A stretch of DNA of 39,728 nt from Lachnospiraceae bacterium. GTDB lineage: Bacteria; Bacillota; Clostridia; Lachnospirales; Lachnospiraceae. The stretch spans positions 1 through 39,728 of the forward strand of contig JAFWIM010000073.1 of NCBI GenBank assembly GCA_017514845.1, in the 5' to 3' direction. Shown in pieces: positions 23,274-32,200 of the stretch. The stretch's first letter is position 1. Each line of letters begins with the position of its first letter. A model generated the notes under the pieces. The model was not told where the DNA came from. It ran no database searches and was given only the letters and a program-made list of their open reading frames with translations. The position numbers and the translations under genes are program-made.

Positions 23274-23578
23274 AATTTTAACCCTATCGCTTCATTGACA
23301 TACGCGGTGATGAAGTCGCTGCGGCGGCCGCTACCGTGACGGTCCGGCACATCGATAATGATCGGCATTTTTGTTGCCAGCTTTACGCTGTTCACATAGT
23401 CCGGAAAATCTCTGCCGAATTTCTCGGTCAGCAGGATGATACCGATCTCCTTATCCGCCAGAGCTTCATCGAAAGCCCGCATGAGTTCATCTTTTCTGTG
23501 CACGACGACGCCGGGGATACCCGCAAGACGCATGCCTGTCAGTGTATCCACATTGTCGCTGATCAAAAACATTTTCAT
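23270..23578 (-). CDS. ntpG: V/A-type ATPase subunit F (central stalk; NtpG type)
   Basis: Subunit F binds the D shaft and modulates rotation. The 102-residue chain has the typical start MKMFLISDNVDTLTGMRLAG, followed by a Rossmann-like alternation of strands and helices (IGIILLTEKFGRDF; MPIIIDVPDRHG). It ends in a flexible helix (SDFITAYVNEAIGLKL). The ATG at 23578 has GGAG 5 bases upstream; a second ATG two codons later is less well placed. It lies 66 bases after the K subunit and overlaps subunit E by the ATGA arrangement. The Enterococcus name for this subunit is NtpG. Confidence 0.93.
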   Translation of the reverse strand: MKMFLISDNVDTLTGMRLAGIPGVVVHRKDELMRAFDEALADKEIGIILLTEKFGRDFPDYVNSVKLATKMPIIIDVPDRHGSGRRSDFITAYVNEAIGLKL

Positions 23579-23644
23579 ATAAACTCCGTATCAGTTCCCC
23601 TGAGCGGGAACATTCACTGATCCACTGTCAAAGCGGATCCTCTC

Positions 23645-24088
23645 TCAACCGAGCTGACCGATGATCATGAACGAAATAATAAGACCGTAGAGACATACAC
23701 CTTCCGCCAGACCTACATAAATAAGAGATTTACCGAGAATACTCTGATCCTCGCTGATCGCGCCCAGAGCTGCCGACGCCGCGCTCGCGACCGCGATGCC
23801 GCCGCCGAGGCAGGAGATGCCTGTTGAGAGCGCTGCCGCTATATAGCCGAGGCCTTCCTTAAGCCCTGAGCCGGCTGCCGCCTGCGCTTCGTCTGCAAAT
23901 GTCGGAGCCGCACCGGCAAACAGCGCGACCGTTGCGATGATGAGCAGGCCGAAGAATGTGAACAGGTTGATCGCGAGGGCCGACTTGAATCTGCCCTTTG
24001 TCCTCTCTCCCTTAAGGAAAACGAGTCCCGGGATGAAAATGCTGAGTATGAGTGCTGCGCATAATGCGATCTGAATTGCAAGTGTCAT
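23645..24088 (-). CDS. ntpK: V/A-type ATPase subunit K (c-ring proteolipid, two hairpins)
   Basis: The proteolipid forms the rotating membrane ring. The 147-residue chain has four membrane helices (about 2-25, 36-60, 76-104 and 117-143), i.e. a duplicated hairpin as in Enterococcus NtpK. Only the fourth helix has the ion-binding carboxylate, E129 in YVGLAEGVCLYGLIISF. The equivalent point in helix 2 (LFTFFGLLIIATVAL) has none, so each protomer carries one ion site. I do not see the Gln/Thr neighbours typical of Na+-type rings, which weakly favours H+. TTAGGAGGTC precedes the ATG at 24088; the frame to 24199 extends into repeat DNA and is not used. Upstream, the 300-bp gap to subunit I is filled by palindromic repeats. 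Confidence 0.95.
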   Translation of the reverse strand: MTLAIQIALCAALILSIFIPGLVFLKGERTKGRFKSALAINLFTFFGLLIIATVALFAGAAPTFADEAQAAAGSGLKEGLGYIAAALSTGISCLGGGIAVASAASAALGAISEDQSILGKSLIYVGLAEGVCLYGLIISFMIIGQLG

Positions 24089-24124
24089 GATATGACCTCC
24101 TAATATTATTTTAATTTTATACAT

Positions 24125-24175
24125 GCGCTTTTCGATGAAGATGATGTTTGCGCCGGTATGTTGAGCTTCGCCGCA
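24125..24175 (+). repeat. Right-half fragment of the palindromic element (copy 3)
   Basis: CGCTTTTCGATGAAGATGAT and the following outer segment (GCGCCGGTATGTTGAGCTTCGCC) match the right half of copy 4 at 24313-24360. The left half and tip are missing. The fragment abuts copy 4 directly and ends 36 bases before the ntpK start on the other strand. Confidence 0.75.
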
Positions 24176-24375
24176 GCAGTTCAGACCGGCTGCATTCACA
24201 GTTCGTTATCCGGCAGTGAGCATCCATCTTCGTGAGAAAAGCATTGCGGGTCCGACCGAGAGATCGCGCAACGGCGGCTTACCGCCTGCGCAAGCTCGCA
24301 GGGAAGGACCTGCGCTTTTCGATGAAGATGATGCTTACGCCGGTATATGGAGTTTCGCTGCAGCCCGTCTGAAAC
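24176..24375 (+). mobile_element. Palindromic MITE-like element, copy 4, inside the ATPase operon
   Basis: About 200 bp. The left end GCAGTTCAGACCGGCTG (24176-24192) and the right end CAGCCCGTCTGAAAC (24361-24375) are imperfect inverted repeats. The inner arms GAGAAAAGCATTGCGGGTCC (24233-24252) and GGACCTGCGCTTTTC (24306-24320) pair. The tip differs from copy 2: it holds GGCGG-CTTA-CCGCC (24273-24286). It lies between subunit I and subunit K genes. Confidence 0.8.
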
Positions 24376-24388
24376 GAAGCTGAGTTAA

Positions 24389-26332
24389 TTATCCTTCGGT
24401 CTTCCCCTTCATCCGGAGAGACGCGACGAACGGCTTCCCGTCGCCCCGGTAGTAGCGTGAGAAGAGCTCATAGAACTCGAGACGGAGCACCTGGATACCG
24501 ACGATCAGACCTTCGATTCCCATGACGAACAGGTTGCCCAGAACAACGACGACCCAGTTCGGACTTCCGCCGTTCTCCGCTCCCGCCAGCATGAGCACGA
24601 CGCTCATCATTGCCGCATGACTGACGGCGAAAGCGCCGATACGCACGAAGGACAGGGTGTTGGAGAAATAGGACAGGCAGACTTCGAACATCTCGAAGAA
24701 GCCCTGGACCAGGAACATGACAATTCCGCCCTCGATCTTCGGTCCTTTTTCCTTCTGTATGATCTTAGTGAGCGGCTCCTTGAAGAACATGGCAAGAGCC
24801 GACAGGGCGATCAGAACTCCGAAGAGAGAAGCTGCCGGGACCGTATGTCCGCTGAACACAAGAATGATCATGACAACGATCAGCCCGTAGAAAACAATTC
24901 CTGCAAATGAATTCGTTCCGAACCATGTCTCCTCGGCATTCTTCTGCTTTGAGTAATTCATGATGTGCAGAACCATCGTGACCAGCGTGAGGAACATGCC
25001 GAAGACGATTGCGCACACAAGGATCGTGTTGATCGAACCGACACCCGGCAGAGTGATCATTTCCTCGCGCGGTCTGAGCCAGAGTGCGGGGATGACGTCC
25101 TCAAATCCGAAAATACTTCCGAACATAAATCCGAAAATCGTAGAAAAGATTCCGGCCATCGAAATGATGCCGGCAAGGTCGCTGTGCTTCTTCTTATACA
25201 GAAGGAAGCCTCCGATCATGAGGCAGAGTCCCTGACCGACGTCGCCGTACATGATGCCGAAAATAAATGAATACGTAAGCGCAACCAAAATGGTTGGGTC
25301 GAACTCATTGTAATTCGGCAGACCGTACATTTTGACATACATTTCATATGGTCTGAAAAACGCCGGATTCTTGAGCTTTGTCGGCGGCTCCACGCTCACC
25401 TTCTTCTCATCTTCCTGGACAAGGCAGACTACCCTGGGATCATTTGCGATGTCATTTCGAAATTTCTCCACGTCGTCCGCGTCCATCCACCCGCACAGGA
25501 TGTAGAAGGTATCCTTCTTCGACTCGGTACAGGCCGCCATGCGACGCACATCAAAGTTCGAGGACAGATCACGGAGCTTCTTCTCGGCAGCCAGAAGGCT
25601 TCGTCCCTCTTTGGCAAGGAGGTCTGCCATCTCGCTCTCGACATCATGAAGTTCCTTCTCTTTTTCGGCTGCCTGCTCGCTCAGGATCCGGTAGGCTGCC
25701 TGCGGAGTTCCGCTGTAGTCATCCGGTATGAACAGTCTCTCAAAGTGCATCGAGGCGTACGTTGCATCCACTTTGTGAGATTCTTCCTTGGAGACAAAGT
25801 ACACGCCGTATACATACGTCTCATCCTCACCGGAGACAAGGAAAATCGCGCCCGTGTTCTCATCCACATAAGTCCTGAACTTCTCGAAGTATTCTTTCGG
25901 CAGCTTGCCGAATCGGTATGAGATAAAATGGAAGTCCAGAATTTCCTTCAGATCGTACTCTAGTCCCTGATAGGGCTCGATCTTCTTCATCGACTCGCGC
26001 AGCTTCAAAAGCTCCGCGTCAAGCTCGCTCTTTTTCTCCCGTAGCCCGGTTAGGCGGCCGTCCACTTCCCCGATGAGATCGATTGCGTCTGTCAGCGGGA
26101 TTTCAGGTCCCGCAGCTGTATCCGGCGGGAGCAGCTCAGTGTAAATGCCCGCTGTCGCAAGAATATCCTTATACGGATTTTTCTGTACATAGGGCACAAG
26201 ATGCTGTTCCTCTCCGAGCGCTGTCAGCGCGTTCTCCAGATGGATCTCATATTTGGAAAGATATTTATTGACCATACGGTCAATATCCGCCTTCGGACCC
26301 GAGAGACTGACGAATTTCATTTTCGCTATCAT
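24389..26332 (-). CDS. ntpI: V/A-type ATPase subunit I (membrane stator, a-subunit)
   Basis: Subunit I provides the two half-channels for the coupling ion. At 647 residues it has an N-terminal cytoplasmic half (1-330) with two coiled-coil arms (RLTGLREKKSELDAELLKLR; QAAEKEKELHDVESEMADLL). A C-terminal half with about seven membrane helices follows. The family motif FGIMYGDVGQG is present, and the essential arginine is R564 in LSFVRIGAFAVSHAAMM. GGAGGG precedes the ATG at 26332. It starts 16 bases after subunit C. Its stop is followed by 300 bp of palindromic repeat DNA before ntpK, unusual for an otherwise compact operon. Confidence 0.97.
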   Translation of the reverse strand: MIAKMKFVSLSGPKADIDRMVNKYLSKYEIHLENALTALGEEQHLVPYVQKNPYKDILATAGIYTELLPPDTAAGPEIPLTDAIDLIGEVDGRLTGLREKKSELDAELLKLRESMKKIEPYQGLEYDLKEILDFHFISYRFGKLPKEYFEKFRTYVDENTGAIFLVSGEDETYVYGVYFVSKEESHKVDATYASMHFERLFIPDDYSGTPQAAYRILSEQAAEKEKELHDVESEMADLLAKEGRSLLAAEKKLRDLSSNFDVRRMAACTESKKDTFYILCGWMDADDVEKFRNDIANDPRVVCLVQEDEKKVSVEPPTKLKNPAFFRPYEMYVKMYGLPNYNEFDPTILVALTYSFIFGIMYGDVGQGLCLMIGGFLLYKKKHSDLAGIISMAGIFSTIFGFMFGSIFGFEDVIPALWLRPREEMITLPGVGSINTILVCAIVFGMFLTLVTMVLHIMNYSKQKNAEETWFGTNSFAGIVFYGLIVVMIILVFSGHTVPAASLFGVLIALSALAMFFKEPLTKIIQKEKGPKIEGGIVMFLVQGFFEMFEVCLSYFSNTLSFVRIGAFAVSHAAMMSVVLMLAGAENGGSPNWVVVVLGNLFVMGIEGLIVGIQVLRLEFYELFSRYYRGDGKPFVASLRMKGKTEG

Positions 26333-26348
26333 ATTTTCCCTCCGGTCT

Positions 26349-27389
26349 TTACACTGCGTTTATATATTTAAAAGCCTCATCGGGATCGATGCCGTAGCGG
26401 ACACACTCGACCGCCGCAACAAGTTTCTCTCCCTCGTGCTCCTTAAGATAAAGGTATCGGTACAGCGTCGCCGCTGAATACGGATGTCTTTTGGCCTCCT
26501 GGCGCAGCACGTCCCTGAGCACGTATCCGTACATATCCTCCAGATTGTCCGGCGCAAGATCCTCATACTGCTTCCCGTAGAAAGTCCGGTCAAGGGCCGC
26601 CGCGAACTGATCTTCATTCTCCGCCGTGGCCATAGCCCTTATGTCCTCCTGTCTGAGTCTGTAGAGCACCGGGATGATAAGTGTGTAGATCTCTGCCTCC
26701 GGCATCTCATAATACTGCTTGGCCCGCCTGATGAACCATATATTCAGCATATCGAAGCGGCTCCCGTAAATGCGGCTGATCGCCTTCACATCGTCCCCCG
26801 AGACGATTCTCTCCCGGTCTTTCCAGATCGTGCTGAAATGATACATGTCGAGGGCGGTCTCATAGTCAAAGCTTTCTGCTCTGCCGCTCATGTGCACTTT
26901 CATGAGCACGGGATAATACTCGGTATTCTGCAGAGTCCGAAGAGCCATGTCCAGGGATGTACACTCGTGCAGAGCCTCCACATCGAGGCTCAAAAACTTT
27001 TTAAAAAAATCTTTGTGCCAGAGGATCTCGTCCCCGGGAGCTCTGCCGGCGATCGCGTATTTCAGACACTTCTTCAAAAGTCTGATTTCATACCTTCTCG
27101 CGTACTTTTTCAGGAACTTTTCCTGTTCCGGATTCGCAAAGTTATATATTTTCGCGAAGTCGCGGTAGACAATGCCTCCGAAGACCGCTTCCAGCGCTTC
27201 CCTGTGTATGTCACTCTCGTTGATGTTGCTGAAAGCTTCCGCGTAAGCCGGATTTTTCTTCAGGTAGGACTCGACCGCGGCGACATCAGGCATGGACAGG
27301 ATCTCACGGAAATCGTCATCGGTGAGCAGATTCTTCTGCATGGCCCGGATCTTTGTGACAACTCCGCTGTATTCCAGCAAACTGTTCAT
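26349..27389 (-). CDS. ntpC: V/A-type ATPase subunit C (ring-to-shaft coupling)
   Basis: Subunit C (the d subunit of the eukaryotic V-ATPase) sits on the proteolipid ring and docks the central shaft. The 346-residue all-helical protein shows the threefold repeated helical plan of the family. Its motifs include LLEYSGVVTKIRAMQKNLLT near the start, DFREILSMPDVAAVESYLK, and a C-terminal YRYLYLKEHEGEKLVAAVE with the usual late KEHE-x-L motif. The ATG at 27389 overlaps the upstream stop (ATGA) and has AAGGAG nearby. It precedes subunit I by 16 bases. Confidence 0.94.
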   Translation of the reverse strand: MNSLLEYSGVVTKIRAMQKNLLTDDDFREILSMPDVAAVESYLKKNPAYAEAFSNINESDIHREALEAVFGGIVYRDFAKIYNFANPEQEKFLKKYARRYEIRLLKKCLKYAIAGRAPGDEILWHKDFFKKFLSLDVEALHECTSLDMALRTLQNTEYYPVLMKVHMSGRAESFDYETALDMYHFSTIWKDRERIVSGDDVKAISRIYGSRFDMLNIWFIRRAKQYYEMPEAEIYTLIIPVLYRLRQEDIRAMATAENEDQFAAALDRTFYGKQYEDLAPDNLEDMYGYVLRDVLRQEAKRHPYSAATLYRYLYLKEHEGEKLVAAVECVRYGIDPDEAFKYINAV

Positions 27390-27703
27390 TTCAGGATCTC
27401 CTTAACAATTTCATCCGCGTCCTTTTTCATCTGGGACGCAAATTCCTCATCAAGCATCCGAAGAGCCCTGCTCATATCAGCTTCCATCCTGTTCGTATTT
27501 TCGCTGTGTTCCCTCACCAGTCTCGCTCTCACGGCACTGAGTCTCTCTGAAAGCTCGGCGTCGGAATCCGCGTCAAACGCGGCCATCTTTGCCTCAAGTT
27601 CCTGCCTCCGCTTTTCCTTCTCCGCTTTGGCTTCGTCATAAATAGACTGTGCGTCCTTCTCTATCCTGACCAGGCGTTCAATAATCGTTTTATCATTATC
27701 CAT
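27386..27703 (-). CDS. ntpF: V/A-type ATPase peripheral-stalk coiled-coil subunit (G/H type; NtpF)
   Basis: The first gene of the ATPase operon. The 105-residue protein is almost entirely one charged coiled coil (EKDAQSIYDEAKAEKEKRRQ; LSERLSAVRARLVREHSENT), as expected for the stator helix that partners subunit E. The start at 27703 is chosen because GGAGGTG lies about 8 bases upstream; the frame to 27757 has no such site. Its stop overlaps the subunit C start. Assignment rests on the coiled coil plus position, since this subunit has weak sequence conservation. Confidence 0.88.
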   Translation of the reverse strand: MDNDKTIIERLVRIEKDAQSIYDEAKAEKEKRRQELEAKMAAFDADSDAELSERLSAVRARLVREHSENTNRMEADMSRALRMLDEEFASQMKKDADEIVKEILK

Positions 27704-27749
27704 CGGATCACCTCCCATTCCGGTCCGGTCCTTTTTTGAGACGGATATG

Positions 27750-27800
27750 CCTCCCAAATGGCGGCTATCACTCTCAGCTATATTAAAAGTAGTCTCTTTT
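27750..27800 (-). promoter_or_regulatory. Possible promoter of the V/A-ATPase operon
   Basis: On the minus strand, CTGACA at about 27800 is followed after 17-18 A/T-rich bases by ATATAGC (about 27776-27782), which gives an acceptable -10. Spacing is not ideal and other choices exist. This is the only place upstream of the operon, after the prsA terminator, where a promoter could sit. Confidence 0.4.
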
Positions 27801-27821
27801 TGTCAGAATTGCAATACACAA

Positions 27822-27862
27822 TAAAAAAGACAGTCGCCACATTTTGCAGCAGCGGCTGTCTT
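27822..27862 (-). terminator. Terminator after the PrsA-like gene
   Basis: GACAGTCGC (27829-27837) and GCGGCTGTC (27852-27860) pair with one G-T around a 14-base loop, followed on the minus strand by TTTTTTATT. Confidence 0.88.
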
Positions 27863-27873
27863 CCAATTTTTTC

Positions 27874-29181
27874 TTAATTAGCTGTGCTCATATCGGGTGC
27901 AACGGATGCGTCTGCTGCGCCGTCTGCGACAGATTCATCTGCCGGAACAGATTCTTCTGCTGTCTCTGCGGGAACGGATTCCTCTTCTGCCGGAGCAGAA
28001 GTCTCCGCATCCTCAGCAGCCGCAGCGACAGAGCTGTCCGCCGGAAGCACATCCTTGCCGAACGTTACCGGGCTCATATCGCTGATGATGAGTGTCGCGA
28101 GGACTGCCTCATCGACTGTGATTGTCGCAGAGTCTTTCCACTCTGTATAGAGTGTGTCATAAGCCTCCTGCTTGCGGGCTGTGACTTTCTCTTTCTTGAT
28201 TTCTTCCGTTGCAGCCTCATCATAAGCGGCGTCAAATCTGACAACGAACCAAGCCGTTCCGTCGGAAGACTCGACAACATGGTCGACCAATGTGCCGTCA
28301 GCAAGACCTGCGACTGCCTCAACGATTGCCATATCGAGGACGGTATCCTCAGTATTGTGTGTCGTGAACTGGCCGGTCTGGGCGTAAAAATCCGCATTGA
28401 CCTCATTTGCAATCGTGGTCATATCGGCTTCCGCGACATTTCCGGATGCCTGAACGGCCGCGAGAACGGCCTCTGCCTGGCTGAGCTTTTCTGCATTTGC
28501 AGCTTCCACCTGAGCTGTGACATCAACGCTGTCCGCCACTGAAGAATCAGCGAGAGATGACTCGTCGGAATTCTCGTCCGCAAAGTCATCCTCCGTCGCC
28601 TTGTCGATCTTGACATAGGTGACGCCGGACTGCTGGGCTTCCTCATCGGATACCTCAGTGTCGACATCCGCTGCCATGGGCTCCAGCATCTTGCTCTTGA
28701 TGAGCTGAAGCTCAAGAAGCTCGATCACGTTCTCCTTGGAAGCGCCGATCGCTGCGCGGACATCCTCGGAATTCTCATCGATATAGGCCTGTGCGACCTT
28801 GTCGATCTGCTCCTCTTCCTCAGCTGTCAGAGTAACACCGTACTCCTCTGCGTGCTGACGAAGGAGGACCATCTCCTCGATCGAATCGAGAGCATAGCCC
28901 TTGAGAGTCTCACCGTATGTCTCACCGGACGACTCGTCCATGACCATATCAAAGATCTCGGCTGCGCCGAAATATGATGTGTACATTGCGTACATTTGAG
29001 CCTGCTGATACTTTGCCAAAAAACTGAGTGTACCGAGCGGGACCTCATCATCATTGATCGTCACGACGGTCTTCGTTCCATCGATCTGCGCTGTGTCCGC
29101 AGTGCTGCCGCAGCCGGCAAGAAGGCTGCCCGCAATGATAACGGAAAGGCCCGCTGCCGCAAGTTTCTTAAATAATTTCAT
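27874..29181 (-). CDS. PrsA/SurA-like foldase lipoprotein (parvulin type)
   Basis: A 435-residue exported lipoprotein expected to help secreted proteins fold outside the membrane. The signal peptide MKLFKKLAAAGLSVIIAGS ends in the lipobox LLAGC, with the lipid-bearing Cys24. Residues 40-190 form a SurA/PrsA N-terminal helical chaperone domain (VTINDDEVPLGTLSFLAKYQ). Residues 195-345 resemble a parvulin domain (VTYVKIDKATEDDFADE; AVAGLADGTLVDHVVESSDG; TAWFVVRFDAAYDE) with an acidic Ser/Asp-rich insertion. Residues 375-435 are a low-complexity Ala/Glu/Ser/Pro tail (EESVPAETAEESVPADES). The start at 29181 has GGAGG 9 bases upstream. It follows mfd by 49 bases, so pth, mfd and prsA form one block. 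Confidence 0.88.
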   Translation of the reverse strand: MKLFKKLAAAGLSVIIAGSLLAGCGSTADTAQIDGTKTVVTINDDEVPLGTLSFLAKYQQAQMYAMYTSYFGAAEIFDMVMDESSGETYGETLKGYALDSIEEMVLLRQHAEEYGVTLTAEEEEQIDKVAQAYIDENSEDVRAAIGASKENVIELLELQLIKSKMLEPMAADVDTEVSDEEAQQSGVTYVKIDKATEDDFADENSDESSLADSSVADSVDVTAQVEAANAEKLSQAEAVLAAVQASGNVAEADMTTIANEVNADFYAQTGQFTTHNTEDTVLDMAIVEAVAGLADGTLVDHVVESSDGTAWFVVRFDAAYDEAATEEIKKEKVTARKQEAYDTLYTEWKDSATITVDEAVLATLIISDMSPVTFGKDVLPADSSVAAAAEDAETSAPAEEESVPAETAEESVPADESVADGAADASVAPDMSTAN

Positions 29182-29230
29182 AATAAATAACCTCCATGCT
29201 TCGGAAAGTTCCAATGCTCTTCGCAAAAAG

Positions 29231-32200
29231 TCATTGCTCATTATAACCACTTTGAGCGGTTCGGGCAAGTTCTCTGGTAAATCTTTTCAAATTTGCGATC
29301 ATCTGTCTTGTTCCCCGCTCGCCGTTATAGACGAACACAGTGCCGGTCGGGTAGTTCCGGACACCGAACATGCCGCCGAACGAGCCTATGATCCTTGGCA
29401 CCTCCGCCCGGTCAAATGTCGGCTCGGCCAGCACTGAGAGTGTAATCTCCCTCGGCCGCTCCTTGATCTCCGTAATAGAGGCGGCATGGGCGCTGGCTTT
29501 CAGGTCCGCAATCGCCAGCAGATTCTGGACAGGCAGCGGCAGATTGCCGAAGCGGTCCATGAGCTCATCGGACATGTCCTCGTAGTCGCGCTCATTTTCA
29601 ATGGCCGCAATCTTCTTATAAAAATCAAGCTTCGTGAACTCGTTCGGAATATAAGTGTCCGGGATGAACGCGTCCATCACAACGTCGACGACCGTCTCAA
29701 ACTCCTCCCTGGCAGGGATGCCCTTGGCCTCTCTCACCGCCTCCGACAGCAGCTTGCAGTAAAGGTCATATCCGACCAGATCCATGTGCCCGTGCTGCTC
29801 GCTGCCGAGCAGGTTGCCGGCCCCGCGGATCTCCAGGTCACGCATTGCGATCTTGAAGCCCGAACCGAGTTCAGTGAACTCCCGGATGGCTGCCAGACGC
29901 TTCTCAGCGACTTCCTTGAGCTGCTTATCTCTTCGGTACATGAGGAAAGCGTACGCTGTCCTTGCCGAGCGGCCGACGCGTCCTCTCAGCTGATAGAGCT
30001 GGGACAGACCCATGCGGTCCGCGTCGTGGATGATCATGGTGTTAGCGTTGGAGATATCGAGTCCGGTCTCAATGATCGTCGTCGTGACCAGCACGTCGAT
30101 CTCGCCGTTGATGAAATCCACCATGATGTCCTCGAGTTCCCTCTTGTTCATCTGGCCGTCTGCAAATGCGACCGCCGCCTCCGGCACCAGATTCTGTATT
30201 CTCATTGCCATGTCCGCTATATCACGGACGCGGTTGTAGACGTAATAGACCTGCCCGTTCCTTGCCAGTTCCCTGCAAATAGCCTCTCTGACCATCTCCG
30301 GGTCATACTCCATAACGTAGGTCTGGATCGGCACACGGTCCTGAGGAGGTTCCTCCAGGATCGACATGTCGCGTATACCGACAAGGCTCATATGAAGAGT
30401 CCTCGGGATCGGGGTGGCTGTGAGGGTAAGGACGTCGACATCTTTCCTGAGGCTCTTGATCTTTTCCTTGTGGGTGACGCCGAAGCGCTGCTCCTCATCG
30501 ATAATGAGAAGCCCGAGATCCTTGAAAGCTACGTCCTTGGAGAGCAGACGATGGGTTCCGATCACTATATCGACCAGGCCTTTTTTGAGATCCCTCAGCG
30601 ATGCCTTGATCTCGGCTGAGGACCTGAACCGGCACAGAAGATCGATGCGGACCGGAAAATCCTTCATGCGCTGCATAAAAGTCTTGTAGTGCTGCTGGGC
30701 AAGGATCGTCGTCGGCACGAGATAGGCAACCTGCTTGCCGTCCTGGACAGCTTTAAAGGCAGCGCGAAGGGCGATCTCCGTCTTGCCGTAGCCGACGTCA
30801 CCGCAGATCAGACGGTCCATGATCTTGTGGCTCTCCATGTCCCTCTTGGTGTCCTCGATCGCCGTGAGCTGATCCTCCGTCTCCTCGAACGGGAAGAGTT
30901 CCTCGAACTCCTTCTGCCACTCCGTATCTTCGCTGTAGACAAAACCGTTCGCATTTTCCCTGGCGGCATAGAGATCGACCAGCTCCCTTGCGATATTTTT
31001 GACCGAGCTCTTAACTTTTGCTCTGGTCTTCTCCCAGTCCTGACCGTTCAGCCGGTTCAGCTTGGGAGCCTTGCCCTCAGAGCTCGAATACTTCTGCAGA
31101 ACATCCAGCTGGGTGGCCAGAATATACAGGTTTCCGTCCCGGTACTCCAGCTTGATATAGTCTTTTAAGACGTCGTCAACCTTGACCTGCTCTATTCCCT
31201 TGTAGATGCAGAGGCCCCGGTTCTCGTGGACGACATAGTCTCCGACATGGAGCTCGGCGAAGCTCGCGATCTTTTCGCCGGTGTATCTGGTCCTCTTCTT
31301 TTTCTTTTTCTGGCGAGCTCCGAATATATCTCCCTCTGATATGATTGCAAATTTTATCAGCGGATACTCAAAGCCTCTCCGCACATGACCGTACTCGACA
31401 GCAATCTGTCCCGGCTTAAGTTCCAGATCACCGTTGTCCGTGTAGAAAGCAGGCACATCGAGAGAGCCAAGATCCTGGGCAAGACGTTTAGCCCTCGTGT
31501 GGGAGCCGGAGAGAACGACGATTCGATACCCTTTCTTCTTATATTTGAGGAGATCCCCCGAAAGCATCTCAAAGCTGCCGTTGTAGGAGCCCATTCCCTG
31601 GACAGTGGCGCCAAAGCTCGCTCTGATATCCCAAGCCCCCCTGCCGAGCTCGAGCATAGAAAGAGCTACGCAGCACCGGTTGTTCAGAGAGGCGATCACT
31701 TCGTCCGCGCTTTTGATCTCCGGGATCTGATCTCCCTTTTTATAATTGCCCTGAGCGATCCGGTTCTTAACACTCTCGCGGAATTCTGTCTCCACCGCCC
31801 CGGCGGCGTCCGCGATGTGCGTGGGTTCGTCGATGAAGATGGCGGCTGCATTTGCACCTTTCTCCGCTTTGGGAATCCAGTCCATAAAAGTTCCGAGACG
31901 ACCGATGTGATCGTTGGCGGGGTAGATCAGGATATGCCTAAGCTCCTCGATCGACCGCTGTGATTCAGCATCGAAAGATCTGATCGAGTCGATTTCATCG
32001 CCGAAGAGCTCGATTCTGAACGGATGCTCCTCCGTGAGAGACCAGATGTCCACGATATCTCCTCTCACGGCAAAATGCCCGGGGAGGGTCACCTCGGCAC
32101 ACCTCTCATAACCGTTCTCTACCAGGGTCTCCTTGATCCAGTCAAGGTCTGTCTCATCTTCCAGATCGAAGGAAATGCAGGCGTCAAGGAACGACTCTCT

